Shown piece by piece: positions 26,444 to 35,933 of a stretch of 64,000 nt of DNA. The notes under the pieces were generated by a model. The model saw only the letters and a list, made by a program, of their open reading frames with translations, searched no databases and was not told where the DNA came from. The translations under genes were made by a program, and so were the position numbers. How positions within the stretch are numbered: position 1 is the stretch's first letter; every line of letters starts with the position of its first letter. The DNA is taken from NCBI RefSeq assembly GCF_018860635.1, contig NZ_JAHKPT010000032.1, positions 1-64,000 of the forward strand, read 5' to 3'. The DNA comes from Aliiglaciecola lipolytica. GTDB taxonomy: Bacteria; Pseudomonadota; Gammaproteobacteria; Enterobacterales; Alteromonadaceae.

Positions 26444-26959
26444 ATGAAAAAAACCATTGTTGTTTCTCTGTTATTGTTTGCTGTCACCGCCAATGGTGAG
26501 AAGCTATACAAAGTGATTAATGCGGACGGCTCAGTTACTTATACTGACACTCCGCAAAGTGGTGCTGTGCAACTCGATCTAGAGGATGCTAATAGTGCTG
26601 TTATGCCTTCTTTGCTAAACGGTGTAGCCAATAAGCAGGTTAAAAAAAGTCGTTTAGAATTTCCTGATTATCAACTTGAGATAATATCTCCTGCTGAGGA
26701 AGAAACAATTCGTCACAATTCAGGTAAGGTTCTAGTCTCAGCAAGGCTCGAACCTGTGGGCAATGGTAAGTTCGAAATTTATTTAGATAGTGAGTTAGTA
26801 CAGACAAGTCCAGCCCCTTCTTTTCAGCTACAGAATGTAGTGCGGGGAGAACATTCAATTCAAGTAAAATTTATTCACCATACAGGCAAGATCCTTGCAT
26901 TGTCTAAGCCTAGAGTGTTTTACATGCATCAGGCCTCGACGTTGATCAATCCAAATTAA
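26444..26959 (+). CDS. DUF4124-domain exported protein
   Basis: This 171-residue protein starts with a signal peptide (KKTIVVSLLLFAVTANGE). Residues 19-45 form the DUF4124 motif EKLYKVINADGSVTYTDTPQ, a short strand unit common in gammaproteobacterial exported proteins. The second half (VVRGEHSIQVKFIHHTGK, with a preceding YLDSELVQTSP) looks like an Ig-like strand domain. It lies between glnA and ntrBC, a place where DUF4124 genes occur in relatives, but no function is known. The glnA terminator ends 27 bp before it. Confidence 0.82.
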   Translation: MKKTIVVSLLLFAVTANGEKLYKVINADGSVTYTDTPQSGAVQLDLEDANSAVMPSLLNGVANKQVKKSRLEFPDYQLEIISPAEEETIRHNSGKVLVSARLEPVGNGKFEIYLDSELVQTSPAPSFQLQNVVRGEHSIQVKFIHHTGKILALSKPRVFYMHQASTLINPN

Positions 26960-27019
26960 ACGTTTTAGAAGCCTGTAGCATGCTTCTTAATTGACATTGA
27001 CTTTAACAAGTTAATGTTG

Positions 27020-27036
27020 TGCACTGATGTGGTGCA
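27020..27036 (+). promoter_or_regulatory. NtrC site in front of ntrB (glnL)
   Basis: TGCACT-GATGT-GGTGCA matches eleven of twelve consensus positions, the best NtrC site in the window. It lies 24 bp before the ntrB start, and a TTGACA hexamer is at 26991-26996. In enteric bacteria the glnL promoter has such a site over its start region and NtrC represses there; the same is likely here. No sigma-54 promoter is seen. Confidence 0.8.
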
Positions 27037-27059
27037 ACAATGTTATTGGATGAAATTCT

Positions 27060-28130
27060 TTGAGTGAACAATTTAAATACCTTTTGGAAAGCTTAGCCAC
27101 CGCTGTATTGGTGTTGGATGAGAACCTCTCAATCCGCTACGTCAATTTGGCTGCGCAGTCGATACTTGAGTTTGGCGAAAATCAATTACTTGGTTTTCCA
27201 TTGACTCAGTTTGTGTCTCATTCCAGCGTGACCTTTGCGCGGTTAGAGGATGCAATGGACCGAGATCAAGGATTTTCTGATGGCGAAGTTTTATTTGCTT
27301 TTTCCGACGGTCGACATGTATTAACAGATGTAACTGTTACGACATTTGAGTTTGAACAAAAACCAGCACTTCTGCTGGAAATGAAAGTGATAGATCAGCA
27401 GAAGAGAATCAGTCAAGAGAGTCAACAATGGGCTCAACTTCAAGCTGCTAGAGAGTTAATTCGCGGCTTAGCCCATGAAATCAAAAATCCACTTGGTGGT
27501 GTACGTGGGGCTGCTCAATTGCTCGAAAAAGAATTACATAGCCCTGAGTTAAAAGAGTTTACTCAAGTTATTATTGGCCAATCAGATAGATTGCGAAATT
27601 TGGTCGATAGATTGTTAGGTCCTAATTCTTTGCCCAATTTTGCATGGGTGAACATACATAAAGTACTAGAGAAAATTCGCACCTTAGTGAAGCTGGATGC
27701 CACTCATAATATCGTTATTGAACGGGATTATGACCCCAGTATCCCTGACTTGTTTTTAGACCAAGATATGTTGCAGCAAGCGGTGTTAAATATTGTCACT
27801 AATAGTATTCAGGCTTTAGACGGAAGCAATGATGAGCCTGAAATTATTATTCGTAGCAGAATTAAACGCCGATTTACCATACACGGCGTGAAATACCCGC
27901 TAGTTGCACAAATCAAGATTATCGACAATGGTCCCGGGATCCCAGTAGAGCTTAAAGACACCTTGTTTTATCCAATGGTAACAGGGAAATCAAACGGAAC
28001 AGGCTTAGGTCTGTCCATCGCACAATCTTTGGTGGATCATCATAAAGGCAAGATCGATGTTGAAAGTTGGCCAGGTCACACCGCATTTAAAATTTATTTA
28101 CCGATAGAGAAAAAGGACGTAAATCAATGA
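27060..28130 (+). CDS. glnL: Nitrogen sensor histidine kinase NtrB
   Basis: This 356-residue soluble kinase has an N-terminal PAS domain (LESLATAVLVLDENLSIRYV), the phospho-acceptor H139 in GLAHEIKNPLGG (the same number as in E. coli), and an HATPase domain with NIVTNSIQALDG, IDNGPGIP and GNGTGLGLSIA-like boxes (KSNGTGLGLSIAQSLV). It phosphorylates NtrC under nitrogen limitation and is controlled by PII. The start is TTG at 27060, as judged from the family N-terminus SEQFKYLLESLATA. It overlaps ntrC by four bases (ATGA). Confidence 0.96.
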   Translation: MSEQFKYLLESLATAVLVLDENLSIRYVNLAAQSILEFGENQLLGFPLTQFVSHSSVTFARLEDAMDRDQGFSDGEVLFAFSDGRHVLTDVTVTTFEFEQKPALLLEMKVIDQQKRISQESQQWAQLQAARELIRGLAHEIKNPLGGVRGAAQLLEKELHSPELKEFTQVIIGQSDRLRNLVDRLLGPNSLPNFAWVNIHKVLEKIRTLVKLDATHNIVIERDYDPSIPDLFLDQDMLQQAVLNIVTNSIQALDGSNDEPEIIIRSRIKRRFTIHGVKYPLVAQIKIIDNGPGIPVELKDTLFYPMVTGKSNGTGLGLSIAQSLVDHHKGKIDVESWPGHTAFKIYLPIEKKDVNQ

Positions 28131-29533
28131 ACGCTGAACCAGTATGGGTCGTAGATGATGATAGCTCGATTCGTTGGGTGTTACAAAAAGCGTTGCAGTC
28201 GGCGCAAATTCCCTGTTTTAGTTTTGAGAATCCAGAAGATTTACTTTTGCAGTTACACTCAGGACAACAACCAGAAGTAATCGTTTCTGACATTAAAATG
28301 CCACAAATGGATGGCATGACGTTATTGCAAGAAGTGCATCGTCACTTTCCTGATATTCCAGTCATTATTATGACCGCGCATTCAGATCTAGACAGCGCTG
28401 TTAATGCTTATCAAAGTGGGGCGTTTGAATATTTACCAAAGCCATTTGATATCGATGAAGCGGTGAATTTAGTCCAGCGCGCATTGGCTCATTCGCGAGA
28501 ACAAAACTCACAACGTCAAGTAGAACCAGAAGTTAAAGACACCGAAATTATTGGTGAAGCGCCAGCAATGCAAGAGGTCTTTCGTGCCATTGGAAGGCTA
28601 TCAAGATCTAGTATTAGTGTTTTGATCAACGGTCAATCAGGAACAGGTAAAGAACTAGTTGCTCAAGCATTGCATCGCCACAGCCCTCGAAAAGCCAACA
28701 CCTTTATCGCGTTGAATATGGCTGCTATTCCCGCAGATCTAATCGAATCTGAATTGTTTGGCCATGAAAAAGGGGCTTTTACAGGCGCGCAATCTGCACG
28801 CCAAGGAAGGTTTGAGCAAGCGGATGGTGGGACTCTATTTTTAGATGAAATTGGTGATATGCCGTTGGATGTGCAAACCCGATTATTGCGCGTATTGGCC
28901 GATGGTCAATTTTACCGAGTAGGCGGGCATAATCCAGTTAGCGTTAATGTAAGAATCATTGCCGCTACTCATCAAAATCTTGAACAACGTGTTGTAGATG
29001 GAAAGTTTCGCGAAGACCTCTACCACCGTCTTAACGTGATTAAAATTCATATTCCGACCTTGGCTCAACGTCGAGAAGATATACCTTTGTTAGCAAGGCA
29101 TTTCCTGAGTCGTGCCGCGAAAGAGTTAGAAGTGGATGCGAAGTCGCTTAGTAAAGAAGCCGCCAATGTGCTTTCACAGTTATCATGGCCGGGAAATGTG
29201 CGCCAATTGGAGAACATGTGCCGTTGGTTAACGGTAATGGCCAGTGGTCAAGAAATCTTAATTAATGACTTACCGCCAGAAATTAGCACTCAACCTGCCA
29301 GTACGCAATCTGCTAATCAGGAAGGAGATTGGAAAACGCTACTGGCGAGCTGGGCTGATAAACAACTTCACTCTGGTCGTCAGAATATTTTAGATGAAGC
29401 CACCCATGACTTTGAAAAAATCATGTTGGAAAGAGCTTTACAATATACTAACGGTCATAAACAAGATGCAGCTAAAAAGCTTGGTTGGGGCAGAAATACG
29501 TTAACCCGTAAACTAAAAGAACTCGATATGTAA
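28127..29533 (+). CDS. glnG: Nitrogen regulation response regulator NtrC
   Basis: This 468-residue sigma-54 activator has a receiver domain with acidic D10-D11-D12 and phospho-site D55 (VIVSDIKMPQMDG), an AAA+ domain with Walker A GQSGTGKE, the sigma-54 contact loop ESELFGHEKGAFTGA and Walker B GGTLFLDEIGDMP, and a Fis-type C-terminal helix-turn-helix (AAKKLGWGRNTLTRKLKEL). It should act at the NtrC sites described before the porter, nirB, nasT, nrtA and glnA, and repress its own promoter. ntrB and ntrC form a two-gene operon with a terminator behind. Confidence 0.97.
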   Translation: MNAEPVWVVDDDSSIRWVLQKALQSAQIPCFSFENPEDLLLQLHSGQQPEVIVSDIKMPQMDGMTLLQEVHRHFPDIPVIIMTAHSDLDSAVNAYQSGAFEYLPKPFDIDEAVNLVQRALAHSREQNSQRQVEPEVKDTEIIGEAPAMQEVFRAIGRLSRSSISVLINGQSGTGKELVAQALHRHSPRKANTFIALNMAAIPADLIESELFGHEKGAFTGAQSARQGRFEQADGGTLFLDEIGDMPLDVQTRLLRVLADGQFYRVGGHNPVSVNVRIIAATHQNLEQRVVDGKFREDLYHRLNVIKIHIPTLAQRREDIPLLARHFLSRAAKELEVDAKSLSKEAANVLSQLSWPGNVRQLENMCRWLTVMASGQEILINDLPPEISTQPASTQSANQEGDWKTLLASWADKQLHSGRQNILDEATHDFEKIMLERALQYTNGHKQDAAKKLGWGRNTLTRKLKELDM

Positions 29534-29559
29534 ATCAAAGCAATTGGCAAAGCACTAAA

Positions 29560-29585
29560 AAGGCGCTTAAAAAGCGCCTTAATTT
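29560..29585. terminator. Bidirectional terminator between ntrC and folE
   Basis: AAGGCGCTT (29560-29568) pairs with AAGCGCCTT (29572-29580), and AATTTT follows. It lies between the convergent ntrC and folE genes, so it can serve both. Confidence 0.75.
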
Positions 29586-29610
29586 TAGCTCAAGTAATGC
29601 TGGTTACTTG

Positions 29611-30165
29611 TTATTTGCCGATTAAGCGTAAAAATTCATTTCGAGTTGCTTGAGAAGTTCTAAATGAACCAAGCATCACCGAGGTGATCATTGACGAATT
29701 TTGTTTTTGCACTCCACGCATCATCATACACATATGTTTACCTTCCATGACAACGCCAACGCCTTTAGCACCAGTGACTTCCAAAACCGCATCAGCAATT
29801 TGCTTGGTCAGTCCTTCTTGTATCTGCAATCTGCGAGCAAACATGTCGACTATTCGTGCGAATTTAGACAAGCCAAGCACTTTACCATCTGGTAAGTATG
29901 CAATATGGCAACGTCCAATGAAGGGCAGCACATGATGTTCGCACAAAGAGTAATACTCGATATCTTGGATGATAACCATTTCGTCTGTATCAGCTTCGAA
30001 AATGGCTCCGTTCACAACGCCTTGAATGTCTTTTTCATACCCATCCGTTAAGAACTGCATTGCTTTCGCTGCTCTTTTTGGAGTATCAACCAAACCTTCT
30101 CTAGTGGTATCTTCTCCTAAAAGTTGGAGAATGCTTGCATAATGATCTTGTAGTTCTTGTGACAT
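29611..30165 (-). CDS. folE: GTP cyclohydrolase I
   Basis: This 184-residue enzyme makes dihydroneopterin triphosphate from GTP, the first step to folate and tetrahydrobiopterin-type pterins. The zinc ligands are C75, H78 and C146 ([22 protein letters not shown]). [15 protein letters not shown] and a C-terminal RNEFLRLI are typical. It is shorter than the 222-residue E. coli enzyme because the N-terminal arm is missing, as in many bacteria. It is a single gene with [13 protein letters not shown] as the start. Confidence 0.97.
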   Translation of the reverse strand: MSQELQDHYASILQLLGEDTTREGLVDTPKRAAKAMQFLTDGYEKDIQGVVNGAIFEADTDEMVIIQDIEYYSLCEHHVLPFIGRCHIAYLPDGKVLGLSKFARIVDMFARRLQIQEGLTKQIADAVLEVTGAKGVGVVMEGKHMCMMMRGVQKQNSSMITSVMLGSFRTSQATRNEFLRLIGK

Positions 30166-30344
30166 TTATTAGTGGTCTCGTTTGCATTATTCTGATTTTT
30201 CAGAATGCCAAATTTCGTTAAGTAGCCCAACATCATAACATTATGTGGAAGTTAGAAAAACCAAATACACCAAGTAAACTTAACTGGTGTATCTGGCTTA
30301 GGCTATTCATACGCTAAATTGATGAAAATGGATCTTTATGTGGC

Positions 30345-32378
30345 TCACTCGCTTTGGAGTTCTGGTTCCGGCAGATCAGGGTGAGGGAGTTGTTGATTGG
30401 GTTTCGACTTATTTTGTTGAATAACAAAATGATCCATCCAGCGCATCAAACGCATACTGTAATCTAGTTTTGCTGGCGCTAACGCCAAGCCATGGGCTTC
30501 ATTCGGGTACAGTATTAACCTAACTGGCGCATCTGCATTGGATTTAAAATAGCGATAAAGCTCTTTAGATTGGTTAGCAGATACTCGGGTATCACGGCTT
30601 CCGTGTAACAACAAAAGTGGCGTTGTGGCATTTTGAGTGTGATAAATTGGGCTTCGTTCTAAATACCAAGTCCAGTCTTGCCAAGGTGCTATTAAGGCAT
30701 GCTGTTTGAGCATTTCTGATGGAATATCAGTTGTCCCAAATTTGGAAATTTGATTGGATACACCCATACCTGCCACACTCGCAGCAAAATAATTATGTTG
30801 TTTGGTTGCTGCCCATGCAGCAGCATAGCCGCCGTATGAAGTACCTGTAATACCTACTCTTTGCGGATCCACACCGTAATTTTCGATTAAAAAGGTGCGG
30901 GCATCTAACAGATCATTAAACTCAGCACCGGCATAATCTTTTTGACCCAACTTTGAAAAGGCGACACCTTTGCCAGTTGATCCTCTGTAGTTTGGTAAGA
31001 AACTATAAAAACCTTTGCTAGCAGCATATGCAACGGGATACGAGTAACGGTTATTCCAACCCAGAGAAAAATGGTCTTCTGGACCTCCATGTACAAAAAT
31101 AATCGCTGATGAAGTGGGGGCTGAATCGTCAATTGGTTCAACCAAAATCCCATCGATAACAGTCCCATCTCTGGCAGTATAAGAAACCTCAATTTGTTTA
31201 GGCAAAATTCTATCTTTCAGCCAAACATTGGAGTTGGTCATTCTTTTGTTACTGTGTTTAGTTTTTAAAAACAGCTCGGCAGGATGCTCAGGGGAATCGG
31301 CTATGTATGCAATGTTGTAACCTTTGCTATCAACACTCAGTGCACTAATCTTTCCATCATGTTTGACTCGAACTCGATATGAACCGGCTAGATCTTCTAT
31401 GTCCTTATTGCCAATGAAAGTAGTCAGGTTTTGAGCGCCAATAAAACCAACAGTTGAAGAATTAAACCAATTAACAGCGCTAACATGTCCATCAAAGTCA
31501 GGTAATATATCAATAGGGGTTTCAGATACTACTTGGCTCAGATAAAGCCTACCTTCAGCGGGATCAGACTGATCTTCTCCACCTATGAAAGCGTAATGAC
31601 TTCCGTCAGGAGAAACACTCATTTCTCCGACCTTTCCCCGATGAGAATTGGTTATCAGCATTTGCCCATTTGGCTTTAATACCGATATTGAACTTTCCAT
31701 TACCACATCATCGGTAAGTGAAGAAGGTGAGTGATGTAGCAATATTTGTTCTGAGCGCGGAATCCATTTGGCACTCAACACGTGGCTATCATTGTAAAGT
31801 AGGCGTGCCTTCTTACTCGGGTTCTCTAAACTTAGCCGCCATAAAGACGCGTTTCTAGCAGACTCATCAAATACGGTTGCGTTGAATCCAACATCATTTA
31901 ATAACTGTTGTTGATGATCAGGAGTTGAGTAACCCCAAATGATCACAGCATCATTTTGTTCATTAACATCAAAGCCCTTGATATCAGTATCAGCGCTGTA
32001 AATTTTTATGGGGTCAGTGTCTCCAATTTCGATATGGTAAAGGGAAACTGTTTGGTCATCTTGCATTTTGGCTAAAAAATATAGCGCGTCGCTCTGGGGG
32101 CTCCATCTTACATGTCCCATTGGTCTTCCGCCGGAAATCACAGGCGATATTTTTCCTCTCTTGGAAACCACGTACAGCTCTCTCAAACTCACTAAATCGA
32201 TACCATCATAGCTATCATCCGGTAAATTCAGGGTGACAGCCGTCAGCCTTCCATCCGGTGAAAATGTGACTGTTTTAACTTTTCGAATTTGGTTTAAATC
32301 TTCTAACGACAATGGCGTTTTTGCGAAAACAGATAGTGCGCAAGACCAAATTACGAATAAAATAACTAACCGTTTCAA
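30345..32378 (-). CDS. S9-family prolyl-oligopeptidase-like peptidase, exported
   Basis: This 677-residue protein has a signal peptide (RLVILFVIWSCALSVFA, cut near residue 19). A seven-bladed WD40-like propeller fills the N-terminal half (SPDGRLTAVTLNLPD, WSPQSDALYFLA), and an alpha/beta hydrolase domain the rest. The catalytic triad is S514 (GTSYGGY), D596 (HGSRDTR) and H629 (NEAHGL). The proline-rich C-terminal tail after the triad is unusual and probably disordered. Such enzymes release dipeptides or acylated residues from small peptides in the periplasm. It is a single gene. Confidence 0.92.
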   Translation of the reverse strand: MKRLVILFVIWSCALSVFAKTPLSLEDLNQIRKVKTVTFSPDGRLTAVTLNLPDDSYDGIDLVSLRELYVVSKRGKISPVISGGRPMGHVRWSPQSDALYFLAKMQDDQTVSLYHIEIGDTDPIKIYSADTDIKGFDVNEQNDAVIIWGYSTPDHQQQLLNDVGFNATVFDESARNASLWRLSLENPSKKARLLYNDSHVLSAKWIPRSEQILLHHSPSSLTDDVVMESSISVLKPNGQMLITNSHRGKVGEMSVSPDGSHYAFIGGEDQSDPAEGRLYLSQVVSETPIDILPDFDGHVSAVNWFNSSTVGFIGAQNLTTFIGNKDIEDLAGSYRVRVKHDGKISALSVDSKGYNIAYIADSPEHPAELFLKTKHSNKRMTNSNVWLKDRILPKQIEVSYTARDGTVIDGILVEPIDDSAPTSSAIIFVHGGPEDHFSLGWNNRYSYPVAYAASKGFYSFLPNYRGSTGKGVAFSKLGQKDYAGAEFNDLLDARTFLIENYGVDPQRVGITGTSYGGYAAAWAATKQHNYFAASVAGMGVSNQISKFGTTDIPSEMLKQHALIAPWQDWTWYLERSPIYHTQNATTPLLLLHGSRDTRVSANQSKELYRYFKSNADAPVRLILYPNEAHGLALAPAKLDYSMRLMRWMDHFVIQQNKSKPNQQLPHPDLPEPELQSE

Positions 32379-32427
32379 ATCGACTCCAATTATTATTTCA
32401 AGCTTAGAACCTAAAATTATATGTAAA

Positions 32428-32461
32428 CAATGTTAACATTATATTAACTTGGTTAACATTG
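32428..32461. repeat. Inverted repeat upstream of the S9 peptidase
   Basis: CAATGTTAA (32428-32436) and TTAACATTG (32453-32461) are perfect inverted arms, 16 bases apart, 50-83 bp upstream of the S9 start, in AT-rich DNA. The left arm sits within the palindrome AATGTTAACATT. It may be an operator; no regulator is next to it. Confidence 0.4.
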
Positions 32462-32599
32462 TAGGAGTTGATAGTGGATTTTGTAAATTAAAAATGCATA
32501 GTATTTTGTTATAGGTATATATTCGTATGCAGCATGACAGGCAGAGAGAGATGAAATGCGGTGGTATGTTCGATGGTGTGCTCGAATCTATCTACGAGC

Positions 32600-32782
32600 C
32601 TAAAAATCTTTGTACTTTTTTTTCAGTGAGTCGCGGATATTGTCTAGATAGCAGTCCAGCTCTTGCTTCGCTTCTTCGTAAGCGTTGCTATATTCAACTG
32701 AACTTGGGTTATCACGAAGTAGTTTGAATGTGGAATCCGTTTTATCTAAAAGTAAGGCGAGTTGCCGATTGCTGACATCCAT
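32600..32782 (-). CDS. Small helical protein of unknown function
   Basis: This is a 60-residue reading frame, MDVSNRQLALLLDKTDSTF and onward, strongly charged, predicted all-helical, ending KKKYKDF. It has an amphipathic pattern and normal codon use, and no gene overlaps it. The upstream GGGAATAAGACAAT offers a moderate ribosome site. I do not recognise the family. It stands alone between the S9 gene and hemJ, facing the same way. Confidence 0.6.
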   Translation of the reverse strand: MDVSNRQLALLLDKTDSTFKLLRDNPSSVEYSNAYEEAKQELDCYLDNIRDSLKKKYKDF

Positions 32783-32879
32783 ATTGTCTTATTCCCGATT
32801 AAAAAATTTCCCTACCTATATATTGGCTAATGATACAACTGAAAGCAAATCTAATCTTAAATTTAAACTTATTTAATGG

Positions 32880-33308
32880 TTAAAACGCCTTCAACACGGC
32901 TAGAGCAACGATTGCAAAAAGCACTATAACAGGGGCTTCATTTAAGAAACGATAAAAGCGCGAAGAATGAGGAATGATATCCTTGGCGAATTTTTTCATC
33001 TGCAAATAAAGATAACCGTGATAAGCGTAAACTAAGATTACTAAGCTTAATTTAACGTGCAGCCACATTGATACTGCAAACCATTCCCTACCGTGCATAT
33101 AAATTAAGATAACGCCAAAAATTAGGGTAAGGAGCGCAAATGGGGTCACGAAAAACCATAGTTTTCGTTCCATTACTTTAAACTGATCCCGTACGTCTTG
33201 GTTGTTTGTTTGCGCGTGATAAACAAATAATCTAGGTAAATAGAAAATGCCTGCCATCCAAGCAATCATAAAAAATATGTGGAGCGCTTTTATCCAAAAA
33301 AACAACAT
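32880..33308 (-). CDS. hemJ: HemJ-type protoporphyrinogen IX oxidase
   Basis: This 142-residue membrane protein has four hydrophobic helices and the UPF0093/HemJ signature: KALHIFFMIAWMAGIFYLPR at residues 7-26 with the conserved His, and WLHVKLSLVILVYAYHGY near 82-99. HemJ oxidises protoporphyrinogen IX to protoporphyrin IX in many proteobacteria that lack hemG or hemY. The end FLNEAPVIVLFAIVALAVLK is standard. It lies 20 bp downstream of the ClC gene on the same strand and may be co-transcribed with it. Confidence 0.92.
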   Translation of the reverse strand: MLFFWIKALHIFFMIAWMAGIFYLPRLFVYHAQTNNQDVRDQFKVMERKLWFFVTPFALLTLIFGVILIYMHGREWFAVSMWLHVKLSLVILVYAYHGYLYLQMKKFAKDIIPHSSRFYRFLNEAPVIVLFAIVALAVLKAF

Positions 33309-33328
33309 TGTTTACCTTCTTAAATTGA

Positions 33329-35005
33329 TTAGAACTTTTCTTGATGTAAATAATTACGTAACGTATTCCACGTAATCACGCCGACAATACTTGAGGGGGT
33401 TGTCTCGTATACGTAGACAGCGCCATCTCTATTCACTTGCAATATTTCGTATACCTCCGCCAACGTAGATTGGCTGGGCACACCTTCCATATCGAAATAT
33501 GCCAATGGTGCACTATTGTGATTTAAACTTAATTCGTACTGTACCAGTGAATACTGCACGTCAATTTCAAAAGAAGACCGCAGCACAACAGGATGATTCG
33601 GTGATGTGTCTAAAAATTCCATTATGTGCTTATCTGGCGCATCAATAAATAGTTTGTATTCGGTATCCATGACCGCCAACACACCGGTTTTCTGCAATGC
33701 TTCACGAATTGGAGATATCGTGAAAGACAGTTTTTGATATTCCAGCTGACGGATAAATATAGAACGATTTCCGAATAGCTGTGTAGATGTGACATAAGCG
33801 GGCACTATGACCAGCATAGCGGGTAAAATTACGTCGGCGTTGTAAGCCAATTCCATAATTGAAGATAAGGCCGCAAGTGGTGCATGTAATACTGCGGTGA
33901 GCATGCCTGCGATACCCAGTAAAGCAAAACTATTATTGTAATCAATACTTTCAGATAAAACGAAACCCAAAGGAATAGCTAACACCGCGCCAGCCAGCAT
34001 ACCAATAACATATACCGGACCAATAAGCCCGCCGGGAACACCTAAGCCTATTGCCACCAAAGCTAATATAAATTTGGCAACTAATATGGCGATTAACATA
34101 CCTGTAGTCTCACCACTTACGAACGAGTGTGTGGTATCTAAACTTGCACTTAGAGATTCAGGTAAAAAATAGCCGAATATTGCAGTTATCAGTGCAGCTA
34201 TTAAAATTCGCCAAATCATTTTTACCGGTCTAAATAGGCGAATGACATTCATTAATTGATTATTGAATAGGGTGGCAAGGCAGCCTAATGAAATGCCTAA
34301 AATGACTAAATACGGATAATGCCAATGGTTGATATATTGAAATGATAAAAAGGATAATTCGTGGACTTGGCCAAACACCACCCTCGTCATTAATGAACCG
34401 CAAGCCGCGGCTAACATCACTGGAATAAATAAATGTATACGGTATTCTCGAAGTACCACTTCCATAACAAAAATAACGGCTGCAAAAGGGGTGTTGAAGG
34501 ATGCAGATATCCCCGCAGCGATTCCGCAACCGGATAAAATACGAATGCTGTTATAGGGTAATTTTAAACCGTGTCCAATGAAACTGCTGCCAGCCGCTCC
34601 TAAATGCACAGAAGGACCTTCTCGACCAACAACAAATCCACTGGCCAACGCTATCATGCCACCAAAAAATTGATTAATTGTGGTGCGAAAAGGAATATGT
34701 CCGTATCGTTGTTTAAGTCTGTGAATAACGAATGGAATCCCCATTCGATAGTGTTTAAAACCAGTTAGAAAGGCAAACAAGATAATCAGCAGGGCGCCAG
34801 CTATAGGGAATGCAAAACGTGCGATTGGCGTTAAGTCAGAATAGCGGTTTAATTCTTCTAAAAAAGATAACTGTATCCACTCAACACATAGTCGAAATAC
34901 AATAATTAAAGATGCAGCACTCATCCCACCCACTATGCCTAATATACATAGTTGAATTGATGTGCGAGGATTCGCTAATTCCTGTCTGAAAGATTTTAAT
35001 GTCAT
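33329..35005 (-). CDS. ClC-type chloride channel or H+/Cl- antiporter
   Basis: This 558-residue protein has the ClC fold: KHYRMGIPFVI (in the place of GSGIP), the selectivity-gate motif GREGPSVHLGA with the gating Glu, and GVPGGLIGPVYVIGMLAGA near residues 323-341. The C-terminal 150 residues form a cytoplasmic part with CBS-like strands (AVMDTEYKLFI, VNRDGAVYVYETTPSSIVGV). The intact Glu fits either a channel or an exchanger. It precedes hemJ by 20 bp. Confidence 0.92.
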   Translation of the reverse strand: MTLKSFRQELANPRTSIQLCILGIVGGMSAASLIIVFRLCVEWIQLSFLEELNRYSDLTPIARFAFPIAGALLIILFAFLTGFKHYRMGIPFVIHRLKQRYGHIPFRTTINQFFGGMIALASGFVVGREGPSVHLGAAGSSFIGHGLKLPYNSIRILSGCGIAAGISASFNTPFAAVIFVMEVVLREYRIHLFIPVMLAAACGSLMTRVVFGQVHELSFLSFQYINHWHYPYLVILGISLGCLATLFNNQLMNVIRLFRPVKMIWRILIAALITAIFGYFLPESLSASLDTTHSFVSGETTGMLIAILVAKFILALVAIGLGVPGGLIGPVYVIGMLAGAVLAIPLGFVLSESIDYNNSFALLGIAGMLTAVLHAPLAALSSIMELAYNADVILPAMLVIVPAYVTSTQLFGNRSIFIRQLEYQKLSFTISPIREALQKTGVLAVMDTEYKLFIDAPDKHIMEFLDTSPNHPVVLRSSFEIDVQYSLVQYELSLNHNSAPLAYFDMEGVPSQSTLAEVYEILQVNRDGAVYVYETTPSSIVGVITWNTLRNYLHQEKF

Positions 35006-35138
35006 TATCTGTTGGGCTTATACTTTCAATGGGTAATAATGGTGTTCTGTATTGATTTTCCGTTGCACCCTTAGGCCAAATTTAGCTTACCACAAGTGCT
35101 TGTAAACAATGATAAAATTATTTTAGGAAAAATACGTA

Positions 35139-35855
35139 GTGATACCTGATGAAATTCGTAAAACGTGGAGTGCATTTAAATTTTATACAGTTTTGCTGAT
35201 TTTGTTTATTTGCACGGCATATTTTGCATTTATGTACGGCAATTCGCACTTTGAAAGCCAAAATGCAAAAATCAGCACCCTTGAACATACAATGGAAAAC
35301 CTATCACTTGATAATCAACGTTTAACTAAACAGTTAAATATTCTTGGCGTAGAGTTGGAAGTACAAAGATTGGCGGTTAAAAAATCCCAGCAGATGCTTG
35401 AGCAAGGGTTAGCTAATGAAGCTAAACTTAAAGAAGAAATCCAATTTTATCAAAGAGTCATGGCCCCTGAATTGGAGCAAGATGGTTTTGTGATTGAGGC
35501 ATTCGAAATTAAAAAGTCCCTCAGTGACCGAGCATATTGGTTTGAACTGGTGTTAATGCAGCAAGACAAAATTAAAAATGTCGTAAAAGGTTCAATCGAG
35601 GTAAGTATAATTGGCAGTGAAGCGGGTAAACCTAAACAATATAGTTTATCCGAACTTGTCACCCAAGAATCATCTGAATTAAGCTTTAGTTTCAAGTACT
35701 TCCAAACTATTCAAGGGGAAATGATCTTGCCACAAAACTTTTCACCTGAGAAAATATTGGTGAAAACTAAAATTTTTCAATTCAAGCGTAAACGCGGCGA
35801 ATTGGAAAGAACCTTTGATTGGAATATAGAAACTTTACAAACCAGCACAGAATAG
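35139..35855 (+). CDS. DUF6776-like membrane-anchored coiled-coil protein
   Basis: This 238-residue protein has one transmembrane segment near the N-terminus (FYTVLLILFICTAYFAFMYG, about 15-34), a coiled coil over residues 45-110 and a beta-rich C-terminal domain (YWFELVLMQQDKIKNVVKGS). The layout matches proteins annotated DUF6776 in gammaproteobacteria. The start is GTG at 35139 behind TTAGGAAAAA. It lies just before erpA on the same strand, 78 bp away. The function is unknown. Confidence 0.78.
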   Translation: MIPDEIRKTWSAFKFYTVLLILFICTAYFAFMYGNSHFESQNAKISTLEHTMENLSLDNQRLTKQLNILGVELEVQRLAVKKSQQMLEQGLANEAKLKEEIQFYQRVMAPELEQDGFVIEAFEIKKSLSDRAYWFELVLMQQDKIKNVVKGSIEVSIIGSEAGKPKQYSLSELVTQESSELSFSFKYFQTIQGEMILPQNFSPEKILVKTKIFQFKRKRGELERTFDWNIETLQTSTE

Positions 35856-35933
35856 TTGATTAGATTACTCAGGTATTAGATAATTAGCATATAAATAGGG
35901 TATTTCCCCTGTTAGCAAAGGTAGAGGTAATAT

